From Ostrinia nubilalis (taxonomy: Eukaryota > Arthropoda > Insecta > Lepidoptera > Crambidae), in contig NC_087096.1 in NCBI RefSeq assembly GCF_963855985.1, positions 7,192,001 through 7,256,000 of the forward strand: a stretch of DNA of 64,000 nt, read 5' to 3'. The notes below the pieces were generated by a model. It searched no databases. It was not told where the DNA came from and saw only the letters and a program-made list of their open reading frames with translations. A program made the translations under genes and the position numbers. Within the stretch, counting starts at the first letter, position 1. Each line of letters starts with the position of its first letter. Positions 12,101-24,100 of the stretch are shown in pieces.

Positions 12101-15100
12101 TTTATTTTTTACTATTACATTTTGTGTCAAGATTCCGAAAGTTTCTAACTAGTTGATGTTTATATCACGCTCCAATGATATGAGTAAAATCATTATTATT
12201 TATTGCACATGCATGATTATACTTCTATTATTAATTATTTTATTACATTTATGTATTAGGAAAGGTATGGAAGTGATATTGGTGCATAAACAGAACACAT
12301 CATCTGCCTTAATTGCGTGTGCCTCGTCCCATTACTCTTTCAATGATTTGACTGCCAATCTGCCAAGGAATTCAAAGGTACACAGCACAAGACCCTATCA
12401 TCCATTTGTTTTAATTTTGTTAATCCAAATAAAACATATTATTATTATTTTATTATCTAATTTATACAACTACAGATATTAAAAACTTAAAATAAAATAA
12501 CTATAATTTATGGGAATGGTGATTGGGATTATACAATAATTACACATTGAAATAAGATTCCAATACATTTTATATAAGAAAAAAAAAAACAAAATTCTTA
12601 CTTATGAGAGTGTTATACTGTTAATTTTTTTATCAATATCGATAAAATAAAACGGTTGTAACGCCTAAAGTAAATTTTAATTACAGTTAGATAAGTTACT
12701 CTTTTTATAACCCCCTCAAACCAAACAGGAATAACATATTGTTTCGTCATATAGGTGTACGCAGCGGAAGATAAGGCGATAGATGAAACGAAGTGCGAGA
12801 TGGAAGTGGTGAATCTGCCAACTGATCACCCGCCGGAGCGCATTTCGCGGCGCCTGCGTCGGTTGGCGGACAACTGCGGAGGGAAAGTGTTGGGGGTGAC
12901 AGCCTCCACTGCCATGCTTAGGTTCCCCACCCCTGACCACGCTTTGAGGTGAGTCGATTTGATTTTGACTGATACTTTTATTGGATTTTTAAGTTATGTG
13001 TCACAGCAGGCAGGAGTGATTGTGATCAAATACAATCTAATATGTACTACCTTTTGCGTAGGCGCAGACCACCAACTTTTAGTTGGCCGATAGTTGAGTC
13101 GAGCCGCCTGGAGACGCATGACGCGGAGGGCCGAACCTAAATAAAATGGGAATGGGCCAGGCAAAGTAGTAGATAGTTGAGTCGGGCTATTAATCAGTCG
13201 GTATGGAGATGTATGAAAGTGCACACATTACGCCGATTTGGTGTCGGCCGATTCTTTATACAAATTAGAGTCGGGCGGGGCCCAACTATCGGCCAACTAA
13301 AAGTCGGTGGTCTGCGCCTAGGCATAGTTGTATAACATAATGTCGTCGACATAAGGCCGTCTATAAGTTTTATGTAACTTGCGTAATTAACTTGCGATGC
13401 AAATGAAAACACTCTTTGTAAGTCGCTTATCGTAATTTCTTACAGCTTGCATATACAGCCACTAATTTTGCGTAAAGTGTAAAGAAAGTTTAGTTTTCAA
13501 GTCAATGTTCGGCGATAATACGTCTATTATGTATGTCATGTATTCTTTTGAAGCGTTGTTGAATAATAACTAATAACTATTCATAGCTGACAAGAATACG
13601 TAAATTGTACCTACCTGTTTTGATGACGATCGGTGATATAAAAACTCCTTTAAAGAATAGCAAGCTACTGATAAGTGACGATGGAACTACCCCTATGTTA
13701 CTAGAACGAAACGTTTTAAAGATTCAAAGAGTAATTTAATGCTAACTGCAAATTATGCAATGATCGTTTCCACCTGTGGTGGCAAGGGCGACATTCAGCG
13801 GTGAACTAATAACTAAAATGGAGTTATTTTCTATGTTTTAAACCTTTGACATAGTCGTACACACGCGGACTGTGTGCTAGAAGTACTAACTTGCTAATCT
13901 GCACCTTAACGGTCACATAATAATGTTTCCATTTCATTCTTAGATCAGTGACAAGTGAAAATTACTTTCTTTGTGATAGTTTGCTATGTAACATTATTTA
14001 TTTGATGACATAAAGATACATAATTATTATTTATTATGTGTATTATCATTCACAATAATAAACATTTCAAAGTTATAATAATAATATTAGTGATAATAAT
14101 TTAATACCTCGTTGATCACACGAATCGACGATGTCATATGTCTGCTTCAACGAATAACATTAAATAGGCTATCTATTTATAAGTGCACTAGCGGCCGCCC
14201 GCGACTTCGTACGCGTGGATCCCGTTTTACCCCCTTTTCCCGAATTTTCTTTGCTATAAACCTCACGGAGCCCGAGACCTTTCCAACGAATGCAAAACCG
14301 TGGAAATCGGTTCGTGCGTTCTGGAGTTATATCGTCAGGTAGGAAAACCCGACTTATTTTTATATAGTAGATTATGTATTGCTTTAGATAACTATTGGCC
14401 AAGTATTGCTTACTTCATGAATAAATTACTGAAGTAACGTTTTACTGTAAAAAAAAGTGATATAAAAGCGATTACAGACTATTGTTTCACTATCCGCCGT
14501 TGTAAGATTAGTCAAATCAACACAATGGAATAAAAACGTGCAATGCTTTTTCTTAGATACGTCGCATGCTGTGCACGTTTGATTTTTCTTTAACTACCTA
14601 TTTCAAAACCTCATTACTGTGTACCACTGTGAAAACATAATTTAAGTACATTCTATGTGTTAATAATTTTAGAACAAAGCAACGTTAAATGTTTTTAAAA
14701 TCCATTGTATCAAAGATTTTACAAATTGCATTCGTAGAAAGGCTAAATAAACTGCAGTAACCGATTTATAGCAGCAAATCGATTGCGATTGTTGCTGAAT
14801 TATGATTCAACTTCCTATATTTACGTGTAATGCAAGCAGGTTATCGTAACATTCAAAGATGATAAAAACGAGTTGCGCCATTCATAAAATATTGTTAATA
14901 TTTTTATTTACAAACTTCACCGCACAGTTTCCGAACGAAATAATAGTTGGAAATGTAGGTACTTTTTTGGGTGCGAAATCCGTTAATGACGAAAAATTTA
15001 GATGTACCCACATTTAACTGAATTTCCTACTTGATCATCTGTTCTTGTTTTAAACGGTCATTGCATCGCCGGGCACAAGCAAGGACACAGTGATTACAAC

Positions 15101-18100
15101 AACTTGAAAAAATAAAGCCAACGGTCGATTTTTGCAAAATTAATTGTGGTAAATTAATGTTAGTTGATAGGCCAATTCATTTTACAAGATTTTTAATACA
15201 TCAAAATGCTACTAACTGGGTAAGTTTTCTTTATTTCTCTTTTTGCAAGTTAATTATTTTTCGGATTTTCTTTTTGAAAAATGTTTTTTTTTTTCGGTTT
15301 ATCATAATTTAATCCACCTTTCTACCAATTTTATTAGGTTCGTTTTTAGGTTACGCAATTTCTTTTTTTGTTTGTATTATCGTCGTATTGAAATTTAGAA
15401 TCAAGAAATGTAGATCTTTAATAATTTTGTTTTAATTATTTAAAAAATGCATTATTTTAATTCGTTCTCTCGTATTTTATAGAAAGGAAAATTAGTGAAG
15501 TTCGTAAAAATTGTATTGTCAACGATTTCCGTAATTTTCATGTAGCTTATTAAATCTCAAATTAAAATTAGCACGTTCGAATGCATTTCACAATATATGA
15601 TAATATGTGTTTCTTCATTAAACAATCATAAGACAACGGAAAATGATTAGACACAGTGCGATAGTGATCAGCTGATTCTTCGTAAGCGTGATTCACACAC
15701 GGCGCAGCAGTTGAGATTTAAAAACTCATTGTACTCATTGTACTTTGCATGTCATTTCAAAATCTAGCAGTTTTTTTTAAATGTTATTGATTATTGAAAT
15801 ACATTTGAATTACATTTTGCAACGAATAATAACGTTATTTAGAAATTAATTTGCTCTAAAACAAATATTTTTAACTTCTAACTTCACGACGATTTCCTTC
15901 TTTACTCTGATTTTATATTAGTACCTAATGTATGTTTTAAAGATTAATGTTCTCAATGAAAAGCTCTCAGAAACCATGAAATTTTGTGGTGCAACTGGTG
16001 AACAGTGTTTTAACGATGAAATGAAACTCAGTGATTTGAGCTTTATAATTTACTGTTTAGCTAAATAAATTAAAACTAAATGCCCGCCGCTGATTTCAAT
16101 ATTTATGTTAAACCAATAGAAAACCTATTGAAGTGCAGTGCATTGTCAGTAACGTCAGTTATTTAAATAATAAAGCATCTACTGCCTACATCTGTTTTTT
16201 TTTAAATTGATTCTCAATGAAAATGGACTCTGAAATCATGATGTGATGATGGAAAGGCGGGCAGTGCATATGAAAATTTGGGCGGTGCCCATTTAGTCAA
16301 CGGTTTTTTATCAGTGGTATGAAGATGAACTTTAAAATAAAACTGTTGCTCTCCTCTGATTTTACGTAAATTATAGTATTTTTTAAAATAAACCGTTAAT
16401 TGTGACGATTCAAATACGATCTAAATTAAAGTATTTTGAAAATTAAATCGTTATTAAAATCGTAGAATATTGAGCGGTGCCTACCTGGCCAAACAATTGT
16501 TATCAAATCAGCTGTTTGAGCTTCTTTTGCCTGACGCATTTGTTTTATTTCAACGTAGGCACGTTGAAATAAAAGAAATGCGCGCCGCTGCTTATTATTA
16601 ATATTATTTTATAACTTTATGCTGATAAAGGCTAAGGCGTGAAAATGCCAAATTGATCAAAACATTGTTAAGACGTTCTGACTCTTCTTAGTACCTTGTA
16701 TCTTCTAAGAGTTCTAAGAAATCTACACATAAATAAAACTATAGGAGTATTTCTCAAAAAAAATGTACGTAACGAAACGGTAGTAACGAAATAGTAAGGC
16801 CATAAGGCTTGTTATACATTGGCGAAATATTGTGAATGCTCTTCATTTATTCAATTCGAAATATTTGTAAGTATGCACCCAAATACGGGGTAATATTAAG
16901 GGGTTAGAAATAAAATAAGGGAGTAATCATTCATACTATTTTAATAAAATTATTTTTGTTCCATCATGTTTATCCATTTTGAGTCGTTCTCTGTAAGCTT
17001 TTTGCCTTTCGGCATTGGTTTTTGGCGGCATTCCTAAAAAAACAAAAGAAGTAATCACATAAAAACGTAATCTAAATGATTTGATAATTTTTTGCTGGTG
17101 GCACTTCTGTAAAGCAGATAGTATCCAATCCTTTTGTTATTAACGCTCTATATTTTTTGAAATAAATTAAGTAGTGAATATTACTATGCTTAGTCAGGTA
17201 ATAACAGTACCTATACACTCAGCATTATGTTGTACTTTTTCGTAACGTAACGAAATTCGTAAAAAACGTAACGAAATATTAGACAAAATGAGATCAGAAA
17301 CAAGTATTTTTTTGATAAAATTTGTTACAGCAAATATAAAAGCTTACTAAATGTTCGTACCACACGTATTACAAAAAATGGTTAAATGAAGACTTACCGT
17401 TCTATATAAAATCGCTGATTTTACTGCCTGTTACGAAAAAGTAATCCCACAAAACACACACGTTTTCACTAATTTTCGCGATAGATGTTATGGCGGAGAC
17501 GTCAGGCCAACAGCCATTCAGAGTGCAGCTATTGTTGTCCATGTAAAATAAATACGGAATTGTTCAGAAACCATGGGAAAGTAGAAATAAATCGTAACTA
17601 AAGAGTAAATAACGAAATAGTAAATGAGAGCGACTCATTTTGTTTTTTTGCTTTAAATTGCCAATTCATTATGACACCCCATAGAAAATCAATTTGATAC
17701 AGAAACTGCGATTACTGTAGAACGATAATACAAAGAAATTTACAATAATTTAGTTACGTATCGCATTTTATGAAACAAAAATACATGAAAAAGCTAGGGT
17801 GGCAAACAGGTTTTTGTATGAAAGGTAAAAAAGGACTATTTTTAAAATATCTAAATATTTGGTAATAAGTAGGATTATAGCTATAATTCTTCGTTATCTT
17901 AAAGATTAATATTCATCCTTCAAAATTGTGTGTGTGTTTTTTTTGTGTGATGATTTATAAATATAAAACTTTTGAACTGTTTCAAAGCACACTTTTTTTT
18001 TTCAAAATGTACATTTTTTTTGAGAAATACTCATAGAAAAGAATTACGATGGCAAGCTGTGCCTGTGACACACATTCATCCTATATAAATAGTAGTATTT

Positions 18101-21100
18101 ACACTACTGCAGTATACAGGGTGTTACTTTGCATTCTCGCCATATTTACAGAGGTTACTATATTACTGATACTGAACACAAATCCGTAAAAAAATAATGC
18201 CCGAAAAAATTTTTTTTTAATCTTGAGTATTTTATTTTATCGACAATCTGTTAAACACACCACTAATTATCGTAACGCATGCACATCACTTGTTGGCGAT
18301 GGCGATGGAGACTTTTTTACTTTTTATTGTATTTTTAAATATTTTTTGCAATCTATTGTCTTTAAAATGTCTTTTTGACACTTGTAAAAAACTGAGAAAT
18401 CCATCAATCACAAATCACGTTGTAAATAATACAAAAATGACTGAAGTGTATTCAAACAACGAATAATTTAATCAAAATGGTGCTTGGAGTGTCTGCAAGA
18501 CGTCTTAGACGAAATGCTTGATGACGTACCCTTTGCGTTACACCAAATGCTCTACTACCAGCAGGATGGTGCTCCCCCACAATAAGGACGTCAAGTGCGC
18601 GAATAAACGTTTGGTGAACAGTGGATTGGACGAGGGGTCCAGTAGCTTGGCTACCACGATCCTCGGATCTGACACCAATGGATTTTTGGAGTGACTTGAA
18701 ACGACTGGTATGCGCAGAAGAGATAAACAGTGTAAACGCGTTACATGAAAGGATTGTTTTAGTGAAACTGCGAGACAAAACGTTTATGTGTTGCGAAAAC
18801 TAAAGCGAAAAACCTATGCTTCGCCGTGCTAGACTGTGCCTTCATCAGAACGGAGGACACTTTGAACACTTGCTTCGCAGTACGTAAACTTTGTAAGTAG
18901 GAACTTATAAATAAATAATTAATTGTGAATAAGTCTTTAGTCTCTAACGCATGATGTTTTCACCTATAATTAAGTTTGCATTTAACAAGTGTCATTTTTT
19001 ATAGTTACTTTTGTGAAGCCTCAATGTAACCTTGTTGGTGTTCAAATAAATAAATAAATAAATAAGGTGATTTCATTTCAAACTTAATTTATTAATTTGT
19101 AAAAATAGGGTACAATGTTATAAATTAATTAAAACCCTAATAATTAATACGTATTTTTGACGGTCCTAAGCCCGTAAAGTAGAAATGAAAATCTGAAATC
19201 AACTGAAGAGTATTTTAAAATAATTATTATGACTGGATAAAAAGGCTGGTACCCAGAGCCATAAAACATCAGATTATTAAGAACTAGGCCACGCCCACTA
19301 GGTTTATTCCACTTGCACCTGTAGAACGTGCGAGACAAAATTGGTTTATTCCAATTTGTAGTGAAAAACCAAATTTACTAAAATCTTAGTGTACTTTCTT
19401 TATGGGAGTCTCTTGTTTATCTTAAATAATAGGTATTGTTCCCTACTTTTATCTCTGTGAATATGGCAAGAATGCAAAGTTACACGGTGTATATTACGCA
19501 AACAATGTTATCGATATGATAAATGCGTAATAACAACTACCTACCTACTTTCAAATCGATGTGATTTTTTTCAACAAACGAGTTTAGACAGTTATTGCGT
19601 TGTATAGTTCCGACAAATGCCGCCAATGACTGTCAATTTTTTATTCTAACATTGTCGTTTCCTTGCTATATTCGTTGACTTTGAATAACCTTGCGATTTA
19701 TCCTCGATCATTAGCCATGACAACAGATAACTTAATGAGAAATAGACTATGACAAACGCAGTAAATAGATGTGTAAATATTAAACAATGTTTTGATGATA
19801 TCTGCATTTACCTATAATTTAGACTTTATAATTTATTGAGAACAGAGAAAAAACTTGGGGCTCAGTCTACGCCAAGTTTTTTTAGCTTATGGATTTTTTT
19901 GTTTTTCAAACCATGCATCCAATAGAGAATCAGATCTGTTATTACACCGTCAATTTGAGATAGGTTTTGTGAGCTGCTGAAGCAGCTTTAAAAAAGCTTT
20001 AAGCTAAATACCCACTTTTGACTTTCATCGTTTGTAGGTTTTATTTTTCATATTAAAATAAAAAGTTAAGAAATAAACAATATTTAAAATCTAAAAATGT
20101 TATCGAGTTATTTTAAAGAATTACTTGTAAGTGCTGCCCGATTCTCTATTTCACTTATCTGCATTATTTATCTACCTTACAAGATAATGTATTCTGTGAA
20201 TTGAAATGAAAATGCAAATCGAGTGTCATCATAATACAGTATGATGAGATATGATAATACCAATAGGTCTAATATTTGTCTGTTCCAAATAACATTCTAC
20301 TGGGTTATTATATCGATCGGACTCGCATCGATCGTATTATTAATGCACATTGCAGGTGCTGTTTTCCCTTTGTTTTGTAAGCTAACCCAGATATGACGTC
20401 ACTTGTGGTTTGTTCTTCACGGAGTCAAGTGACCGAGTTATTGGTTTCAAGAAAACGATAATTTAAAAATACGAATAATTAGTATTTATTTCCGACTATT
20501 ATGATAAAAACAAATGCATTTATGCTTTGTGCGCAAAGGCACTGAACGCATTTCGATGAAACTGTGCGGTATTAATAAGTTTTAAAAACTTGAGTGCCAC
20601 CACTTTCCACATCTTAACGATGTGTATCAGCAGCTCTTAGATCCGTAACAGAAAACACAACTATTACGCGATTCAGTCAGTCATAAATTCTTTGTTATGC
20701 TTAATGCTTGAAATTAAATACAGTTTTCAGCTTCGGTGTTTTAATTGGTACATAAGGCGAAGTTAATTCCATAAGGCATTCTTTGCAGTTCTTTCTGTAA
20801 TTTGCATAATCTCTAATCTTTGTCCACAGAGCTATGAAGCGTATGGACGGTGAAGACGTGTTTGGTCGCAAGATCAGTACGCGTTACGTCCGCAGCGTGT
20901 ACGAACAACCGCAGCCGACGTACTCGAGTGACGAGGGCTACGGCACGGCCACCACCGCGCCGGCGCCCTCGCGCAGCGTGTACGCGCCGCCGCCGCAGGT
21001 GCGTGGGATTGTCGACCTTATGTTCTAGTGATTTAGGTTCTATTCTATAGTCGATATCATGTGGGACTACCACCGCGCCTCCGCCGCAGGTGCGTGGCAT

Positions 21101-24100
21101 TGTCGACCGTGTGTTGTAGTGGTTTAGGTACATAGTCGATAGTATATGAGACTAGGTATACGAGCAACCGCAGCCGACGTACTCGAGTGACGAGGGCTAC
21201 GGCACGGCCACCACCGCGCCGCCGCCGTAGGTGCGTGGGATTGTCGACCTTATGTTGTAGTGCTTTAGGTTCTATAGTCCATAGCATATGGCACTAGGTG
21301 TAGGAGCAACCGCAGCCGAACGCCGAGGGCTACGGCACGGCCACCAAGGGCGGATTTAAGGCGGGACATGTCCCCCGTGCCCGTTGTCGACCTTGAGTCA
21401 TTGGCCCTTTACAAGTTTCTTGTGCGGAAGTAAAAGCACCGCCATTAGTCAATATTGCCATTTTGTGTTTTCTTCGTTTCTTATTTAAAGGGTTAAGAGA
21501 GCGCGAAGATTTTTTCAGTCTCCTCAAGTAACATGAATCCTTTTATCAGTTTTAATTTCAATCGCTATTTTAATTTATTTCAATCATCTGACAGGCTAAA
21601 CCGACGCCTCGTCTTGCACTAATGCCGAGCACGTCGAGCGGCCCTAGCGCGTCTGGCGACTGGTCGCTGGCGCTGCAAGGGCTGCCCGTGGCAGTGCCGC
21701 CGCCGCTCGACTTCTGCCCGCCGCCCGCGCCCAAACCGAGGAAGATTAGGGGCACGCATGGTAAGTTCAAGTATCAATTAATATCTCCTAACAGGTACCC
21801 TAGCCCTGCCTAGCGTCGGTACTCAGGACTGCGTATAGCGACTGGTCGCTGGCGCTGCAAGGGCTGCCCGTGGCAGTGCCGCCGCCGCTCGACTTCTGCC
21901 CGCCGCCCGCGCCCAAACCGAGGAAGATTAGGGGCACGCATGGTAAGTTCAAGTATCAATTAATATCTCCTAACAGGTACCCTAGCCCTGCCTTGCGTCG
22001 GTACTCAGGACTGCGTATAGCGACTGGTCGCTGGCGCTGCAAGGGCTGCCCGTGGCAGTGCCGCCGCCGCTCGACTTCTGCCCGCCGCCCGCGCCCAAAC
22101 CGAGGAAGATTAGGGGCACGCATGGTAAGTTCAAGTATCAATTAATATCTCCTAACAGGTACCCTAGCCCTGCCTAGCGTCGGTACTCAGGACTGCGTAT
22201 AGCGACTGGTCGCTGGCGCTGCAAGGGCTGCCCGTGGCAGTGCCGCCGCCGCTCGACTTCTGCCCGCCGCCCGCGCCCAAACCGAGGAAGATTAGGGGCA
22301 CGCATGGTAAGTTCAAGTATCAATTAATATCTCCTAACAGGTACCCTAGCCCTGCCTAGCGTCGGTACTCAGGACTGCGTATAGCGACTGGTCGCTGGCG
22401 CTGCAAGGGCTGCCCGTGGCAGTGCCGCCGCCGCTCGACTTCTGCCCGCCGCCCGCGCCCAAACCGAGGAAGATTAGGTGCACGCATGGTAAGTTTAAAT
22501 ATTCTCATCTCTTATCAGGTAAAACCCTCGCCCTACCAAGTGTTGGCACATTAATGTTAATGTGGTGTTAAACACTGCTGTATACTTTGGCAAAAGGAGA
22601 TTTAGGATCCCCAAACAAAGGGCTCACTTGGCTTTAGTAAAGTGAGCACCTGAGATTTATTTAAAAACAAAAGAAAATTTTCTTCGCTATCTGAATTCAC
22701 TCGCACACTCACTGCGGCCGCTCGTCACACAGTCGCGTCAATTACGCTCGAGCGATAGGGATGGGTAGCTTGGGGTCATTGGACGAAATTATGTGTGCTC
22801 GGCGACCGGACTTTAATCATTGTTCTCTTTTCAGGGTCGGTGAATCTGGACCGATCCGGGTGTTCGTCTACCAACAGCGCCGAGGAGAACCGCCAACGCG
22901 ACACCAGCCAGAGTCGGGCCATATCCCCGTGGAACTCGTCCACTTTTAGTGAGCAGAGCGAAGGCGACTGCGAGTCCACTGCCGAGCTCACTGTGGCTAA
23001 TTTACCGCCCTACGAGCCTCAAGTGCTGCAGGTACAATAATAGACCTTATTTTAAAAGATATAGGTGTTAGTAACCAGCAGAGTCGGGCCATATCCCCGT
23101 GGAACTCGTCCACTTTTAGTGAGCAGAGCGAAGGCGACTGCGAGTCCACTGCCGAGCTCACTGTGGCTAATTTACCGCCCTACGAGCCTCAAGTGCTGCA
23201 GGTACAATAATAGACCTTATTTTAAAAGATATAGGTGTTAGTAACCAGCAGAGTCGGGCCATATCCCCGTGGAACTCGTCCACTTTTAGTGAGCAGAGCG
23301 AAGGCGACTGCGAGTCCACTGCCGAGCTCACTGTGGCTAATTTACCGCCCTACGAGCCTCAAGTGCTGCAGGTACAATAATAGACCTTATTTTAAAAGAT
23401 ATAGGTGTTAGTAACCAGCAGAGTCGGGCCATATCCCCGTGGAACTCGTCCACTTTTAGTGAGCAGAGCGAAGGCGACTGCGAGTCCACTGCCGAGCTCA
23501 CTGTGGCTAATTTACCGCCCTACGAGCCTCAAGTGCTGCAGGTACAATAATAGACCTTATTTTAAAAGATATAGGTGTTAGTAACCAGCAGAGTCGGGCC
23601 ATATCCCCGTGGAACTCGTCCACTTTTAGTGAGCAGAGCGAAGGCGACTGCGAGTCCACTGCCGAGCTCACTGTGGCTAATTTACCGCCCTACGAGCCTC
23701 AAGTGCTGCAGGTACAATAATAGACCTTATTTTAAAAGATATAGGTGTTAGTAACCAGCAGAGTCGGGCCATATCCCCGTGGAACTCGTCCACTTTTAGT
23801 GAGCAGAGCGAAGGCGACTGCGAGTCCACTGCCGAGCTCACTGTGGCTAATTTACCGCCCTACGAGCCTCAAGTGCTGCAGGTACAATAATAGACCTTAT
23901 TTTAAAAGATATAGGTGTTAGTAACCAGCAGAGTCGGGCCATATCCCCGTGGAACTCGTCCACTTTTAGTGAGCAGAGCGAAGGCGACTGCGAGTCCACT
24001 GCCGAGCTCACTGTGGCTAATTTACCGCCCTACGAGCCTCAAGTGCTGCAGGTACAATAATAGACCTTATTTTAAAAGATATAGGTGTTAGTAACCAGCA

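Larger units (their letters stand above)
10889..12377 (+). other. Marf1: Marf1 exons 2-5: NYN (PIN-like) ribonuclease domain
   Basis: The joined exons encode [12 protein letters not shown], a central stretch [14 protein letters not shown], then [32 protein letters not shown] and [20 protein letters not shown]. These are the four conserved blocks of the NYN fold in MARF1/limkain proteins, with the acidic residues expected around the metal site: D in FWDIEN, the D residues in AADEK and SGDIN, and D in LSDF. All acidic positions look intact, so nuclease activity is plausible. From memory, Drosophila MARF1 is described mainly by its RRM and LOTUS domains, so an apparently intact NYN here is worth noting, but I cannot check that comparison. 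Confidence 0.9.
12755..20998 (+). other. Marf1: Marf1 exons 6-7: RRM1, split by a 7.9-kb intron
   Basis: Exon 6 (12755-12948) encodes [32 protein letters not shown] and [13 protein letters not shown]. Exon 7 (20830-20998) completes the fold with [20 protein letters not shown], followed by a P/S/Y-rich linker. This is the first RRM of MARF1 proteins; DNCGGKVL and the MDGEDVFG return strand are characteristic of the family. The intron between the exons (12949-20829) is the largest in the gene and holds a MITE, a Helitron and two transposon-sized inverted-repeat elements. Exon 7 itself begins with in-frame ATGs (20834 onwards). Confidence 0.85.

Noticed and set aside
20813..21287. Arg-rich open frames on the minus strand opposite exon 7
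   Set aside because: They are the antisense of GC-rich exon 7 and its copies, without independent support.
21870..22145. Open frame running through the 182-bp units
   Set aside because: It is produced by reading the repeated exon 8 fragment and intron in shifting frames across repeat borders; it lacks its own start context.
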